DNA of 64,000 bases, from the NCBI GenBank assembly GCA_001695595.3, contig MBPM02000048.1, forward strand, positions 372,001 through 436,000, written 5' to 3'. Below, piece after piece: positions 44,401-57,593 of this stretch (the stretch's first letter is position 1; every line of letters starts with the position of its first letter). The position numbers and the translations under genes are program-made. This stretch comes from Plasmopara viticola. Its lineage: Eukaryota > Oomycota > Peronosporomycetes > Peronosporales > Peronosporaceae. Under the pieces are notes generated by a model that did no database searches, was not told the DNA's origin, and was given only the letters and a program-made list of their open reading frames with translations.

Positions 44401-47040
44401 GCACGATGGCTTAACAATATAGACATAAATGTTATCTGAAGTTCTTATAAGTGATAAATTCTTCTCGTCAGACAAGAGCTGTTAAGCCGCTCGCGGAGTA
44501 ATAACTAAGCCACACCCCGTGCACTGTTGCTGCATCGGGATAACTACTTACGAGCTTACTCTTGCAGTGCACCGACGCTCGACTGGAGAACTTTTAGGTT
44601 ATGCACAAAGACATCGCTGGTCGATCGCAAGCACGAGGTGTGCGACGCACGAGCTTACGAGTTAGTAGGATAGGCGTGTGTATTTAGTCATCAAAAGCAT
44701 TTTTTTGCACCAATTTTTTCTGGGTGGCAAGACTTACAAGAAAGGCTTAAATTTCGAAGAGGGAAATCGCTCTCCTTTTTAATGACAATGTTGGCAATCT
44801 GTAGTCGTTTATTAATCTGGATCTTGATAATTTTAAGCATACAATGATTGACTTGCACGGCGTGAGAGTGCTCTGTGAGAGGCCGAGCTGACCTCTGATG
44901 GTTCGGCTTCTTTACGTCGACGAGTCGTGCAGTACTCGAACTTTGTGACCGGAATCTATTTCTTCAAAATTACCTGTATCAGGCAAAAAAGAGGCATCAG
45001 ATGCGGACGACAAAGTGGCCGGCTGACACGAGGCAATTTTGCTTCAAGAAACCATTCATTCGCTCTCAAATTAACACGAAGAATGCTACATGGTCACAGC
45101 GTTGACCACTGGTAGGCGACAAGTTAAAAAAAAAGGTTGCTTTGTGTGTATACAAAGTCCTGTCAGCGAAAGGGTGGACAAGATACACGAACTCAGTATG
45201 AGTCACAAAACAAATTGAGCTAATAGAAAAACAGTTTTTGGTCGGGCATTAGTAGGTGTTACTATATACCAAGCAGAGTATATGTTGAAAAGCTTCTAAA
45301 ATAGTGTCGGTTGTATATACCGGTATTCATAAAGATCTAATCGGAAACACATATGAATAAATTTGTTATAAACGCTGCAATTAATTTAGTCGCTAATCAA
45401 GAAAGTAAGGCAGAACCAATAAACATGAATACTATACCACAATTAAGTCGCAAGCCAGTAAGAAATGCAATGACGCAAACCATATAATACAACGACGAAA
45501 AATGTAATGCAACAAAAGCTAGTGATTGACTTGTATCACAATCTAGTCGTTAAAAAAATTATCTTCTTTTACCATTTTAATATTATCAAGTTTCTTTAGT
45601 TGTTTCGACAGATCTTTCATTGACTTCTCGCGGCTAAGAAGCAGGGTGCCCGCTTTGCTGAATACTCACATAGAGGCTTTGGTGCAAATCGCTCTCCATG
45701 CTCAGATCACGATAGAAGTAAAGAAAGCACGGCGCGCAAACTTATTGATAGTGTGTTAGCTGATATGGTGGCTTGGATATAGAGTCTTGAGCCTTCACAG
45801 CACTTAACATCCATGGCGGACCTGAATACGTACTTTAAGGCCGAAAAAGCTTATTCAGGAGCAAATCTCATTGATTAAATGATTTAAGTGCAGAAATAAT
45901 ATGGTGGGTCTTCAATTAGTTTAATAATCGCGACTTATGAGCTATCTCACTCAATTGTACACATGGAAAGAACACACACGAGAAATCACCACAAAAACTT
46001 CATGTACGAACTCATTTTTACCATATAAGCATCTTTTCTTCGTCGCAAAGTGCATTCATTTGAAGTGTAAATTTAGCTCCTTTGCGACAAGCGCGGTATA
46101 TTACCAACTCCATGCGGACAAGATTGCTTTGCGCGCTCGTAAAAAAAGAATTTGAGAAAAACGACAGATTTTTTTGATTTTATTTTAAAAAAACGACAGA
46201 ATTTTTTATCTTCTGTTGTTGAAAGCACAAGCAAAGCACACGAGCTCCCTGGGATCTGAATGATGTCAAAATATAAGAAGTGTTGACCAAAAGATAATCG
46301 CAATGCCAATTATATCTCCTTTCGATCATCTTTAGCGTGTTCGATGGTCCATTTTACCCACTCTGATGTCAATGAACATCTGATCTATATAAACATATAA
46401 GACAAGTTTGACTGGTCTCTGAATATCGGCGAAATAAACTATTAAATTTTGAGTAAGTCGTAGAAAAAATTTGTCCAGTATTGCTTTCAACCATCAAGGT
46501 GTGATAGAATAAATGTAAACGATTAATAAAGTGCTAATTCTTACCTGGAGGCCCAACGCTGTTTGATGTCTCTGTAGATAACGAAGCGCATCTAGGAGGC
46601 GATCATAAAGTCCAACATGGCATCCAAAGCCTTTTTAATACGTTATCCAGGCTCAACGAAGGCAGCAAGCACTGACGTGTTACACTCATATTTTATCCAA
46701 TGCACAATACTACAAGAGTGTTGTATCATTTCTTCACATCGCATTTTTTCACATTTGTAAGTCACTCTCTACCACTAAATCAAGTACAACTAAACGACTC
46801 CTCTAAAAAAAAAGCAAAGCAGTCATTATAAATACACATCGTGACTCAGTCAGGGTTCTACACTTTCTTGAACGTAATCACCATCAATTCTTCGGCTTTG
46901 AATTATCAAATTTTCTTTCTGCCTTAGCCCAGCTTGCACGGATGGTCAGGTCCTCTAAAACTATTTATCATCAGGTTTAGCATATGTCAGCATTCAATAG
47001 CAGCACGTAAGGAAAAAAAAGACTTTTATACTTGTTGATG
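41401..47040. other. Unrecognised, gene-poor region
   Basis: No supported gene. Minus-strand pieces 42131-43031 could be one old coding relic but no family was recognised. 43804-44055 (+) is an 83-codon open stretch with one hydrophobic segment (SWVTVMLLLSLVKLIGYVG) and no partners. 44370-44650 is the diverged repeat shared with 14160-14430. The rest is AT-rich. Confidence 0.35.
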
Positions 47041-47460
47041 TTCTTGGTTGTTGCACTGCGGCTCGCGGATGAGGATGTGTTTAAAATGAAATGAGCAAGA
47101 ATTCGGATTAAATGAAGCTATTTATAAGCACAGTGCTGAAGCAGTTACGACTTATTAGGGACCAAAATTAAATGTTTGGGAAATCGAGCTCACAGTTCCA
47201 AAATAATTATTACTTTTCAATTCTTTACAATCTGACTCGCACTACAACTGGTACCGTCGAACCTGGTACTTGTTGATTGCTTTCATAATCTGAAAGTATT
47301 GTTGCTTATAACTTTGGCGCTACGTTTGTAGCAGAACTATGATGCAGGACGCATCTTAGAAAATGGATTGCCAGCAATCTGAAACGAAATCAAGTAGATC
47401 AGTATCATGAAAAGAATAAGTATTTTCAGTAAAATGACGTCATCCCGCTGACTGACTAAA

Positions 47461-48080
47461 TGCGCTGTGGACTCTACGTGACAACTGCGCTTGTTATCCA
47501 GACCAGCATCCGAATTGCTGCCGACTCCGACCAAGCTAAGCATTGAGAAATGTCGCGCCGTGATGGTTTGGCGCCAAGGGATATAAGCACTTAGTAATCA
47601 CTAAAAAATGCGTTTAGGCAACCGTGAGCAAGACCATGACTTGACGCTTTGTGCGTCTGATGAAAGCGTGTACCAAAAGCTCTCATGAGGCTTTTTTAGG
47701 ATTCTGCAACTTTACGCTATAGGTCTAATGAAAAGAGGTGTTTGTCTAGTCGTAGACCTTAATGCTCCACCGGATGACCTTAAGATTAACAAGCGCATCG
47801 CAAAAACACCAACGAGTTTAAAAAGCAATGATACTAACACACTCCGGTTTTTTGCTTTGTTTGCATAGCACCCAGCCCCATTTACGAGCAAGCTAGCCTC
47901 AGAATATAATTTGGCATTGGGCTTCAAGCCCGTGTCTGCGTTTTTATCGCTAAACTTTCTTTGCTTGCTAAAAACACTTGCGTGGTGCGTGATTTTTACA
48001 ACTTCTGTTTTATCTCATCCAGAACTATAGCGCCATTGATCCGGGTAAATTTATCGATTTTGGATGCTTGCAATCGTATT
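47461..48080 (+). pseudogene. Fossil effector copy H
   Basis: The leader MRCGLYVTTALVIQTSIRIAA is followed by a TGA at codon 29. Beyond, in shifting frames, are LGNREQDHDLTLCASDES (where the RxLR-EER region should be), then LMKRGVCLVVDLNAPPDD matching the EAR-like segment, and RDFYNFCFISS near 47980 matching MYRDFFNFCLSN of module 1. An upstream GCACTGCGGCTCGCGGATGA at about 47055 resembles the promoter region of copies C and F. This is the oldest copy in the window and shows the family was here long before the recent duplications. Confidence 0.75.
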
Positions 48081-49259
48081 TTTATGTTTATCACAAAAAA
48101 CTCATGCAGTAAAAACTATATATAACAATCTAATTTTTCCTGCATGAGTGCCAGCCTTTATCTGCCTTTACTGTTCGTGCATATAAACAGATACAAGAAC
48201 GCTCGGCTCGACCTGGCTTCAAGGCAGGCGAGCGTTAAAGTTTAGACTATTCTCGGCACTTTGAGCAGCTATCCTGGTGCTCAATTGAAGTATTACTAGT
48301 GGATGGGTTTGTCGAGCTTGTTCAACTGGCACATGCAGGTGTCATGAATCTTTTTGCAGACTTGACGCACAAAACGATGTCGCTTGGGTGGCTAGTCTCT
48401 CTTGTCACAGCGCTTCAAGGCAAACTTTATCGTCAGCGTACATCGACTGACAGTATTCGCCAAAGTGGGAGCACTTTGGGCTGCCGGATTTTCATTGGGC
48501 GGTCATCGGAGCTAAATTCAGGCTTTCCCTGTAATGTATTATTGTGACATGATTCGAATCGGTACATCTAACATCTAAGTCGGCTCAATTCGTCATAAGA
48601 TGTCGCTTCACTTTTATCGCAGTCGCTGTTATTTTTTGAGTAGGTTCAGCTTTAACACTCCAACGTAGGCTTGCCTTGTCAAATAAACACTAGATCCGAC
48701 GACAACTTACCGTAAGCTCCTCTTTTCGCGTTAAGCAATTTTAAGCAAGATGATCGATCAGATTGTATTTGCTTGACGTGTTGAGCTGCATTTTACATGC
48801 TTTAGGAATTGACCATGAGGCCCGATTTGAATGTTCAATTCAACGCTCACCGCGGTTTTATAATTTTAACAACGCTCCTCCTTGCGTTGTGGTCTTGCAT
48901 GGCGAGCAGAATTTCCAGGCCATAAAAGGTTATAACATACGTTGCAGCTCTTTCCAGCCACTTTGTTGTTGATTTATAAGTTACCATTGCCGGATCGTTA
49001 AGTAGGTACCTATCATCAAACGCTTTTTGCCCCAGGGCCCTCATCGTGGATGAAGATGAAGTTCTCGTCGCTGTTAAAGCTCTTATTTCGATCTTATTAG
49101 AATAACCTTTTCAGCACGAATCAGCAGCATGCAGATATGAGGGGCAATCACCGACTAATTAATCATGTCAACAATGGCTTTCACCGCTAATTTTGGTGAG
49201 ATGTCAGTGCATCAATATCATCTGATTCGTTCTTCCAAACGTAATTTTTTTGTCGACAT
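48081..49259. other. No recognisable gene
   Basis: Holds an 82-codon open stretch at 48299-48547 (+) and a 65-codon one at 48847-49044 (-) (DDRYLLNDPAMVTYKSTTKW); neither is assigned. A stem AACGCTCG/CGAGCGTT with an inner CCTG/CAGG sits at 48198-48236. Confidence 0.35.
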
Positions 49260-50002
49260 TCAGCTCCTTTGCCGCTTGGGGCAAAAGTTTAATTCTTTTG
49301 TGGCGTCCTCTGTTTCTTTACTCCATTGTTTCGTATGTTGGGCCTGCGGTTCTCCCCTGGCTTTCGATTTTTGCGCGCTTATTGTGTTATTTATACGTAT
49401 CTGTAGTTTTGACGCTCTAAGCGTCGCACGTATGACTTTTACAACAGAGTTAAGAGCTTGGAAAAGGTTAAGTGACGCCCTCCTTCCAAGCGCGGGGGCT
49501 AAATGCTCGCGCGCTTCGGGCAGGTGCTCTCGGGCATCTGCAGGTCTCTATTGATTCTCACCCTCGACGCGACGGTCTCCAGAACCAGAGCACCACCTGG
49601 GCTCTTACCAAGTCAGAGCTAATCACAATAATGGAAGATCCTCACGATCTCGGTGCTGGCTGCACTGCCCGCCGAACGAGACCCGACGTATGCGGACACC
49701 ACTCTATGCCGTGGACTAGCCATAGAGCCTAGCACGTGCATAACTTGGCAACGCGATAACGTAATACATTACATTACATCAACAGAGTTAAGCGGACTTT
49801 TTATTTTGAGTCGGGTTAAGGTGATCTTAGCTCCTTCTATTAATCGCGACATAGCCTTCGCTTGCTTCTGAACTTTGTCTTTTGCTGCTACCAATTTTGG
49901 GTCTTGTTCGTTATCCGTATATGTGTGATTGCTAAATCTTAACTTATCGGCCCTGAATAAACATTCTTTGGGTTCTTTGGGTGATATGCGTCTTTCAGAG
50001 CT
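49260..50002 (-). pseudogene. Unknown basic ORF interrupted by a short element
   Basis: If the element at 49455-49779 and one target duplication are disregarded, the minus strand is open for 134 codons between the stop at 50003-50005 and the TGA at 49260-49262, and the phase is kept across the insertion point. Upstream it reads KVQKQAKAMSRLIEGAKITL; downstream it reads VIRATLRASKLQIRINNTIS. The protein is lysine/arginine rich with no recognised family. No clear start codon is assigned; it may be an exon or a piece of an older gene. Confidence 0.5.
49455..49779 (+). mobile_element. LINE-derived short non-autonomous element, copy 3
   Basis: 325 bp with a 13-bp exact target duplication CAACAGAGTTAAG at 49442-49454 and 49780-49792. 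It has the same internal junctions as copies 1 and 2 and ends TAATACATTACATTACAT. Confidence 0.93.
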
Positions 50003-50108
50003 CTATTAGATTCTAATTTTTAATCTTTTGTGTCCGACTCTGCAATGGGTGCCTTAGGCATAATTCGTCCGGATTTTATAAGCGAGATTTGATAAGATTT
50101 TCTCCACT

Positions 50109-50193
50109 TTACATGTTTTTATAATGTGAAGTATGGCTTCATGTCACAACGTTTACATGTTTCATAATGTGAAGTGCGGCTTCATGTCACAAC
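50109..50193 (+). repeat. Tandem duplication of about 43 bp
   Basis: Two adjacent units, each TTACATGTTT..ATAATGTGAAGT followed by GGCTTCATGTCACAAC. Each contains the imperfect palindrome GAAG..GGCTTC. Confidence 0.8.
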
Positions 50194-50466
50194 CAACGGA
50201 GAAATCATTATTCGGGAAATGGGGAGACTTCCCTTCGAAAAATTCATCTTTATTTTTCTATTGACAAAGCTTTTTCCGACCGATGGATTAGCACAATCCC
50301 GCATCAGATGACGCTCTCTCTCTTAATTCTAGCGTGATCGACACCTCGTCATTCTTGTGGAAACAACGACAAAAAGTTTCCAGAAGATACGGTAACGGGA
50401 ACCATTGAGTTGAAGTGGCGATAACAAAGGTTGCGAGGCCTAAATCATACATTGCGTCCGGGTTAG

Positions 50467-50724
50467 CTAGCTTACGAAATGGTACTCAAATAACCGTGTC
50501 GATTTGCTTAGGGTCTCATCAAATGTACCATTTAATCGGGCCAGATAATACTTCTCGCGTCGGTTAACTTGAGAGAGATGTCTTAGCTGGTTGGTTCTGT
50601 CTTTGCGGGAGAGTAGATGGAAAATCTGCGCCTTGTGGCTGTCTTCAAACTGCACGCCAGAAACACAGCTGATTATATCGATTACTGTGAATGTGCTAAT
50701 TGGACTGCAGTAAGGCCCTCTCAT
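50467..50724 (-). pseudogene. Unidentified coding relic
   Basis: An 85-codon stretch that reads like real protein (VSGVQFEDSHKAQIFHLLSR, KDRTNQLRHLSQVNRREKYY, LARLNGTFDETLSKS). Protein-like sequence continues beyond the stop in the same direction (KNDEVSITLELRERASSDAG near 50300-50370). No family is recognised; it is possibly part of a transposase or a lineage-specific gene. Confidence 0.4.
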
Positions 50725-53700
50725 CTCTTATATGCTTATCCGCTTACAATACTAAATACTTTGCTCTCCAGAAGCACATTGTAATCCGACTAAACCTAAC
50801 AGACGCAAGGTTCTGGTACATAGCGTACGAAGTCTGTGTGCTTATCTTCACTAGAGCTTGAGCTACGGGTTCAGTCCAGCGCATTTTTTTCTCTTCGAAA
50901 ATGCCAGAGCATTTTATCATTCCCTAATTCTCTATCAATCTCTATGGAACGACTAGTCATTCTTGAGCCTTTCTGTAATGGTTTTTTGATCAAATAATGA
51001 CATGTGTGATGTACATCACCCGGTTGTCATGCTTGCTCAGATCAGACATAGACCCAACTCGGCGCTTATATCGGCTAGAAGGTAACGAATGGTTTAAGGA
51101 TAGATCGCGGCTGAAAAAATGCGGAACAAATGTCTAACAGGTAGAGCGTAGCCGCATAGCTGCTCAAATTATGCGTAGCCAATTTAATCATGCCCTGCGG
51201 TTGTGCTCTTGATAATTGAATTTCACACTTACCGACTTAGCTGATAATTTAGCGATACAAATACATGCGAATCACACTATGTCAATCAAGTATCAAATAA
51301 CTGTACCCAAGAGATTTATTATTAGCGCAAAAATGTCGCCGCAAGATCTTTTTTATGATTTTCACTCCCAACCAACAATTCGCTGAACTCACCGATCAGT
51401 ATTCGTCAAAGTTCAATCTCATCCATGCAATTAGCCTTCGATCCCAGTAAACACAATACCACAGCTATGGACCCACCTTCTGCTTTGCAGAGACTGGCTA
51501 GATAAATCTTCTCTTTTGCGAGGTGTAACTCCAAGGTGAAAGCCGTGAAAAGCTAATGCGATATTTCGCCGTTCGAACCATGGACAAGCTTATGTCACAT
51601 GTGTGACCTTATCTACAACAGAACTAAGCTGTACCGCGTATGCGTGATATGATTTAAGCTAAACGTTTTGGAGATTGCAAAGTTGTCGAACAAGAATTTG
51701 TATGTGCGGCTTAAGCACGAGGTTATGTAGAAAGCAGGGCTGGTTTTCACAGGACCTACCAACGTAGATCACTTTGTGTAGTTGAAATCAAGGTAAAGAT
51801 TAAATATCCTATTCTCTATAAGGACCATGATACACCGCTTGACGATCAACTTGGGAGGTAAAAGACGTTCGGCATGTAGACATCCACAATTAGGGGCCCA
51901 CTATAAATGAGTCGATATAAAAATATGTGCGTGCGTGTAAATGTGTCAGCGAGTTAAGTCTTCGCCGCATGCGGCCCCTCCACTTCCAGGAGTGTATGGG
52001 TCATTACGCTGCTACTAGTCTATTAGTTCGTGATTCGTGCTCGGTCTATAGAAGTACTAAGCAAGCGTTACCTGTCAGACCTAACCTTTGTCTCACAACC
52101 GTGTTTCTAGCTGTCAGTGCCAATTGGCTGAGACCAAGATAATAAACAGCTCTATGTGGTACTTGGCACAAAGTTGGACAATTCACAGTATGTTCATTTA
52201 CCCGCCAGCCGACACCAAGATAGAAAGGGGCAAGCGTGCCGTCTATGACGAGCTGCGCAGCGTGTGCGCGGTACGTCATAGCACTGGAGTACCATGCTCG
52301 TCCGTAATGGGCTTGCATTTATTATGCCGCTTACGCCTCAAAGGCTTTACATATGTGTGCATACGGGTCAATACATATTGTTTAGATCGGACAAAAAGTT
52401 AAATTGACGATAAAAAGAACCTGTCGTGGCTTTATTCGCATCAATATCATTGGGTAAAGCATTTTTTACAAGTAACGGTCGCATCATGAGAACACCAAAT
52501 CACTTTTGGCTAAGCGTGTTAAAGCGGGCACCGCAATATATTCGCATCCTGCGTGAGAGTGCATAACGATCAATCGTTTACATGCTTAGAAGCTTACATT
52601 ACATTTAGTGCAGAGAAACGCTTCGTCAACTCGGTGACAGCGATTGGCAAATTCTATCGTAGACGTGCGAAAAATATGCATCAAACATCATGTTTAGCGC
52701 ATTCAAGGCGTCCACATAAATGCATTGTTTTAATACCTGAACAACTTTTTTGTAAATTTTGAAAAGTGTCTAGTCTACAAAAATAATGAGTAGAGTGTAT
52801 AAGAAGACCTGAAAAATAGGGCGTAGTTAATATCTTAATTTATCGAACAAAGAGCTTAACTTTGGGTATATAAATAAAAAGGCGCTTTTTACGATGCTGC
52901 ACCCTGATCGTATTTGTGCTCAAGCTAAAGGCAGGTATTCTTGAGTTTTGCGAGCAGTTAAAAACTGCAGCCAAATGGTGTACGAATCAGACTACATACC
53001 ACATTCTGCTCTACAGAATTCACTTTCGGTACAGACATTCATATAGCTGATGTTCTATGGTGAATGTTGTATTGCACTTCATAAAGCCCCTCGGAGCTTG
53101 CGTTAAATGTCGAGACACCAGAAATTCACAATAGTTCAAATTACATATCACGCTAAGTTAATGTCAAAACGTTTTAGAGTATATGATCTAATAAGCACTA
53201 GTACGGGCAAATTTTATGCCATCTTTAAATACAGTTATTCGGGAAACTAGTTTTAAGTGCCAGAAATTGCTTCAAGGACAAAGTCATCGCTATTTTGCTT
53301 ATTGACGTAATGAACTTCAAGTGTCTAGCCATTGTTTGAAAGCAAATTCTACAGCTAGTTGTCTTGATAAGTTGAGCTTAAAGTGCATGTGATAAAAAAA
53401 ACCAAAAACATCTACAGATCCGCGCTTAAATTAGGATTCAATGACATACGTCACTATAAACTTTAGACATTCAATGCATAGAAAGACACATTAGTCCGTG
53501 AAAACACGTCAAAGCAAGCATTTAATGTATAAAACGATATTTTTTTAAGCTATTAAAAGAAAGGGTAGGAGGTCTTCTCGGATCCCCTCGCCTTTTTAGT
53601 GTACTCCTGCATGTTTTCACGCGTCCTGCTCAAATATTTGCATATCGGCAGCAAATATTACTAAATCAGATGTGAGTTTATGCCAGCTGATATAACGCCT

Positions 53701-55129
53701 TGCTGCAAAACACTGGTATTTTTATAATCAGCAGCGGTATTTCACATTGTTCTCAGCTTTTTAATATCCAAAGCATGGACGACTTGGGTCTTATTTTAAC
53801 AAAATTAAATGTTTTCGTGAGATACGATAGTAGTGCTCACATTTAAAAGAATTGCATACGAAACAACTATAAAAAAATCTTAATTGCAACGCTTTCGTTC
53901 GTTTGGGCTGAAGCGAGAGCGTTACTTTTTTGCTCTTATCCTATGCATAGCTGTTAGGTAGACAGTTTGATGTCATTTCAATATAGTATATTACAGCAGC
54001 TTCAAGTGTCCAGTCGAGCAGACGAGGAGACATGAAAGAGCACAGCGACCAGTAAAGTTCAGCGAGCTAATGTATTTAAAGACGAGCACTATCGGGATGC
54101 ATTGTGACCGAAAAAATCGGTTAAAAAGGAGGTTCGTAATTTTTGCATGTTTTTTATGCAGCTTTGTGTCTCTTTAAACAAATCATGCTACAATCTTAGC
54201 GAACAAAGGATCACGTGCTTCTTGAGTTCCATCTCAGGTTTCTTGTTGATGCATGAGTTTATAAAATGTACACTCTCGCTGATTTGAAAAAGCCATCGTG
54301 AGCATAAAAGTAATTTTCGGTTTATTGTATTGCTAATAGAAATCTGAGACATCGTGTAACGAATCTGCACAGCACCTTACACAGAGGAGGCGTACACGAA
54401 GATATACGATCATCCGGTGAGCCACTGTTCTCTATTGAACAAATCAAGATTGCGATAGGCTTCAGTTTAGACAGTTTTTTTCTAAAGACATTTATGAAGT
54501 TTGGTCTTACCTTTTAATCCTTATGAGCAGTCACATTTGTCACCGTGAGATAAGCAAGTATCCTATATCCTTTGAAAAGGTCTTGTCGAAACACTTTTGT
54601 TTATAATTTGGTAAAAATTGTGTCAAAGTGCTTGTCGGGTACTAAGATCTACCAACATTAATAGCGACCTTTAACAGTAAATCAGCTGTCACCATAACAG
54701 CTTGACTTTAATTTACGGCCCGTTACATTCTCTAAGCTAAATTTAATCAAAGCAAAATGAGCTTCCTTTGACGCAACAAACCGGCTTGGTCATGCGAATA
54801 CCAAACAGACAGCGAGGAAGAATATCGACCCGGGTCATCTATAAAAAACGACATGTCTCAACAAGGTTGCTTGGATGCCCAAAAGTATAAACGACAACTG
54901 TTTCAAAGCCTCCGTCTAAACCAGAAGCTGCTTCTGAATTGTTATCGGCAACCTAGAAGCGTTTCACTTTTTAGAAAGCCGTCTTTGGGCAAAAAAAGAT
55001 CGAAAATGTCAAATTAACTCCACCCAAAACGAAATGTTTGCGTAATATTTTCCCTTGCCCGTGTTACACATACATTCCGCCTTTCTGTAGTAAAGGATAT
55101 GTATACCGCAGGTTGCCGCTCCTTATAAA
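50725..55129. other. No recognisable gene
   Basis: AT-rich and stop-rich. 52088-52402 (+) and 52046-52318 (-) overlap on opposite strands and neither resembles a known family. No repeat shared with the rest of the window was noticed. Confidence 0.35.
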
Positions 55130-56050
55130 ACAATTTGGGCCCTGATGAGTTGATAGATGTTGTACATTCTGATGGAATGTCCTTCGTCGTTGTCGGAAGG
55201 GCGCTCTTAAAGCTCAAGCAGATCGTGTTAAATATCGTTGATGCTTGCGTATATTATCTCACCGAATTCACTACGACGATAATATGGCTGCCGGATTCTG
55301 GACTTTCACCCAATTTCGCGAATCCTTCATACCTGCATACATTATTTCTAGTTTCAACGCAAGTAGTTGTTGCTGATGTCACAGCTTTTCTCCTTCCTCC
55401 TTTAACCTTTCTCTGCTCGAGCTGCACACCTGGCAAGCTGCTCTAGACCGTTTCAAGACCCCGAAAGCTCCATCACCTCCAGCACAAGCGACAATGATAA
55501 TTGCACTCGTATTGTCGAATATATAACTTAAGCACCAAATTAAAAGGTGGTTCTAACTCTACAGCCTTGCAAACTGTTGCACAGCATATTTAGGAAAAAA
55601 GCTTTGACTTGTATGGAAAACCTTCACCGACACGAACACTTGTACAACCGTGTCAGATCAAGCTATGTGATCATCTCGATTTTGAGAAATTGTTTGTTGC
55701 TCACTTATTCCATCTTTTTAAGCTTCACAACTCGCCTTTAGACTTCCGCTCCAATATTCGGTCGTCGTCTTTTTTAGCTAGCGCTACTTCTACCGAGTTC
55801 ATCTAACAGCAAGTTTTTCTCCCAATCCACTTTTTGTCTATAGTAAAACTTCACATGAATATTACGCAATCTGCTACGCGCACTCTTGACTTTAGAAACT
55901 GGCGTTTTCCAAATAACAAGCCGATTCACTTTGACGTCTTCGAGAATCTGGGCAAAGGCCGGTATTTATTTGCTCTATTTCCATATGCTTTAAACGCAGT
56001 GTTATCTCTTCTCCTTCCATCTCTTGTAAAAGCACATAAATAACACGTTA
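55130..56050 (-). repeat. Diverged coding relic, pair of 40420-41400
   Basis: The reverse strand is similar to 40420-41400 over about 900 bp. Open pieces such as 55254-55436 (-) hold the best matching frame. Plus-strand open stretches here are shadows. Family not recognised. Confidence 0.5.
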
Positions 56051-57593
56051 GAGCATAAATTGCCGATGAAAATTAAGACGTACATACTGTAACGCGTTCT
56101 CTTTCGTAATGACTCTTGTGCAGCCGACTTGGCATTTAAACAGCACAAACCAAGATTCCGAAAATATGTACTTGTGTTTTGGTATGCGCTTTAAAAATCT
56201 AAGAACTCAGCGTTTATTGTTCGTATCGTTAAAAAATCTTACGCTATAACTCACTGGCTAGCTTAGTAGCGGAAGAGCCAACGAGTAAGCACAGACAAGA
56301 CTGAATCTTAATTAGTTATCAACGCTTACGATGCTACTATCTCAATCACAAAAAGCCTGTTCTGTAGCTCTAGAATAGGCACGCCCAGATTTGTCGAAAT
56401 CGTCGGACGGCGATAGCTCTCGGCAGAAGCTGCACATGTCTACAAGAACCGAGCTGTGGGCTTTGGCTTGTCAACTTTTTTTGAAAGCTCGCTTTTAAAT
56501 CTCCGTTTTGTCTCGAGGCAAGGCTTTTTAAAAATTGGTAGCAACAATGTTTAGCTGTGCGGGTAAAGGCTCGTCGCGAAGGAGCTTAACCATGAGCTCC
56601 GTGGCAAAACGCAAATCCGTTGTGCACTCGATCGAACAAGGCAACAGCTGTTTCAGCTCTTTCCACGATACTTAAGCGCTCTGAGATTTAATGCGATTTT
56701 GTTCCTTCGGATTGTCTCTTCTACAGGACTGGCTTAACGCCAAATTGTGGCATCTTGAAGCAAATGCTCCTCTTGTTGATTAATTGCGAGCTTTCGGATG
56801 AAATTGGCGAGAGCAGCAGGCCGGTCTCAGTAATTTAAATCCTTAAATTAGTTCGTAAAGAAGCCTACTTTTCAACGGCCATATTACTTTTCTTAGCACT
56901 GAGAATATTTAACAAAAATAAATTTTGGTCGTCTAAATGTTTTAGCCACAATTAAGTTACGAAGAAGAGTACCTGGCGTTCGATTAAGCGATGATAGATT
57001 CTAGCTTATACAGTAATTCCAAATAAATTTTGTTTTTAGATCTTAACAAGTCTCGCGTTGACGCACTTTTGCTAGGGGTAAGCGTCAGTGCAGATCCGAG
57101 AGTTGCTTCAGTTGTGTCATGCAGGCTAGAAAAACCTTTTTTTTTGCCCCAATTTGCGTCGTCGATAGGCATTGCCGCGTGTTTTTCTACTATTAGCTTA
57201 CATTCCATTAGCGTGTGCTGCGATCGCTCCGAAAAGTTAAAGGCATAAACGATGCCATACGAAAGGATTCAAGACCCATATTTAAAACACCTACTGTCTT
57301 CAGTGTTACTTCCAAGATTTTTTGTGGTCATGCTCATCAAACTCTTCCTGCATTCTTTCTCAACATGAAAAGAAAGTCACCTTAGTGACTCGAACAAAGC
57401 ATTAGGTTGCTTTGACAAACTGAGGGCGACTACAGCATCAGTTGATGTGAAAACTACATCGTAGCTACTCATTTTAATAGAACATCGACGTTTGTTTTTT
57501 AACACAACGACGCATTATTGGTAGTGAATTACTGTAGCCATTAAAGACTCAAGATTTCAAGTACCGACACCTGTCATACTCAAGCTCAATGTA
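56051..57593. other. No recognisable gene
   Basis: No supported coding region. The last bases hold TCAATGTA (57586-57593), the putative left target duplication of the SINE. Confidence 0.35.

Noticed and set aside
51927..52402. Genes at 51.9-52.4 kb
   Set aside because: Overlapping open stretches on both strands, no family features, no repeat partners.
55135..55446. Plus-strand 103-codon ORF
   Set aside because: The conserved frame with 40420-41400 is on the opposite strand.
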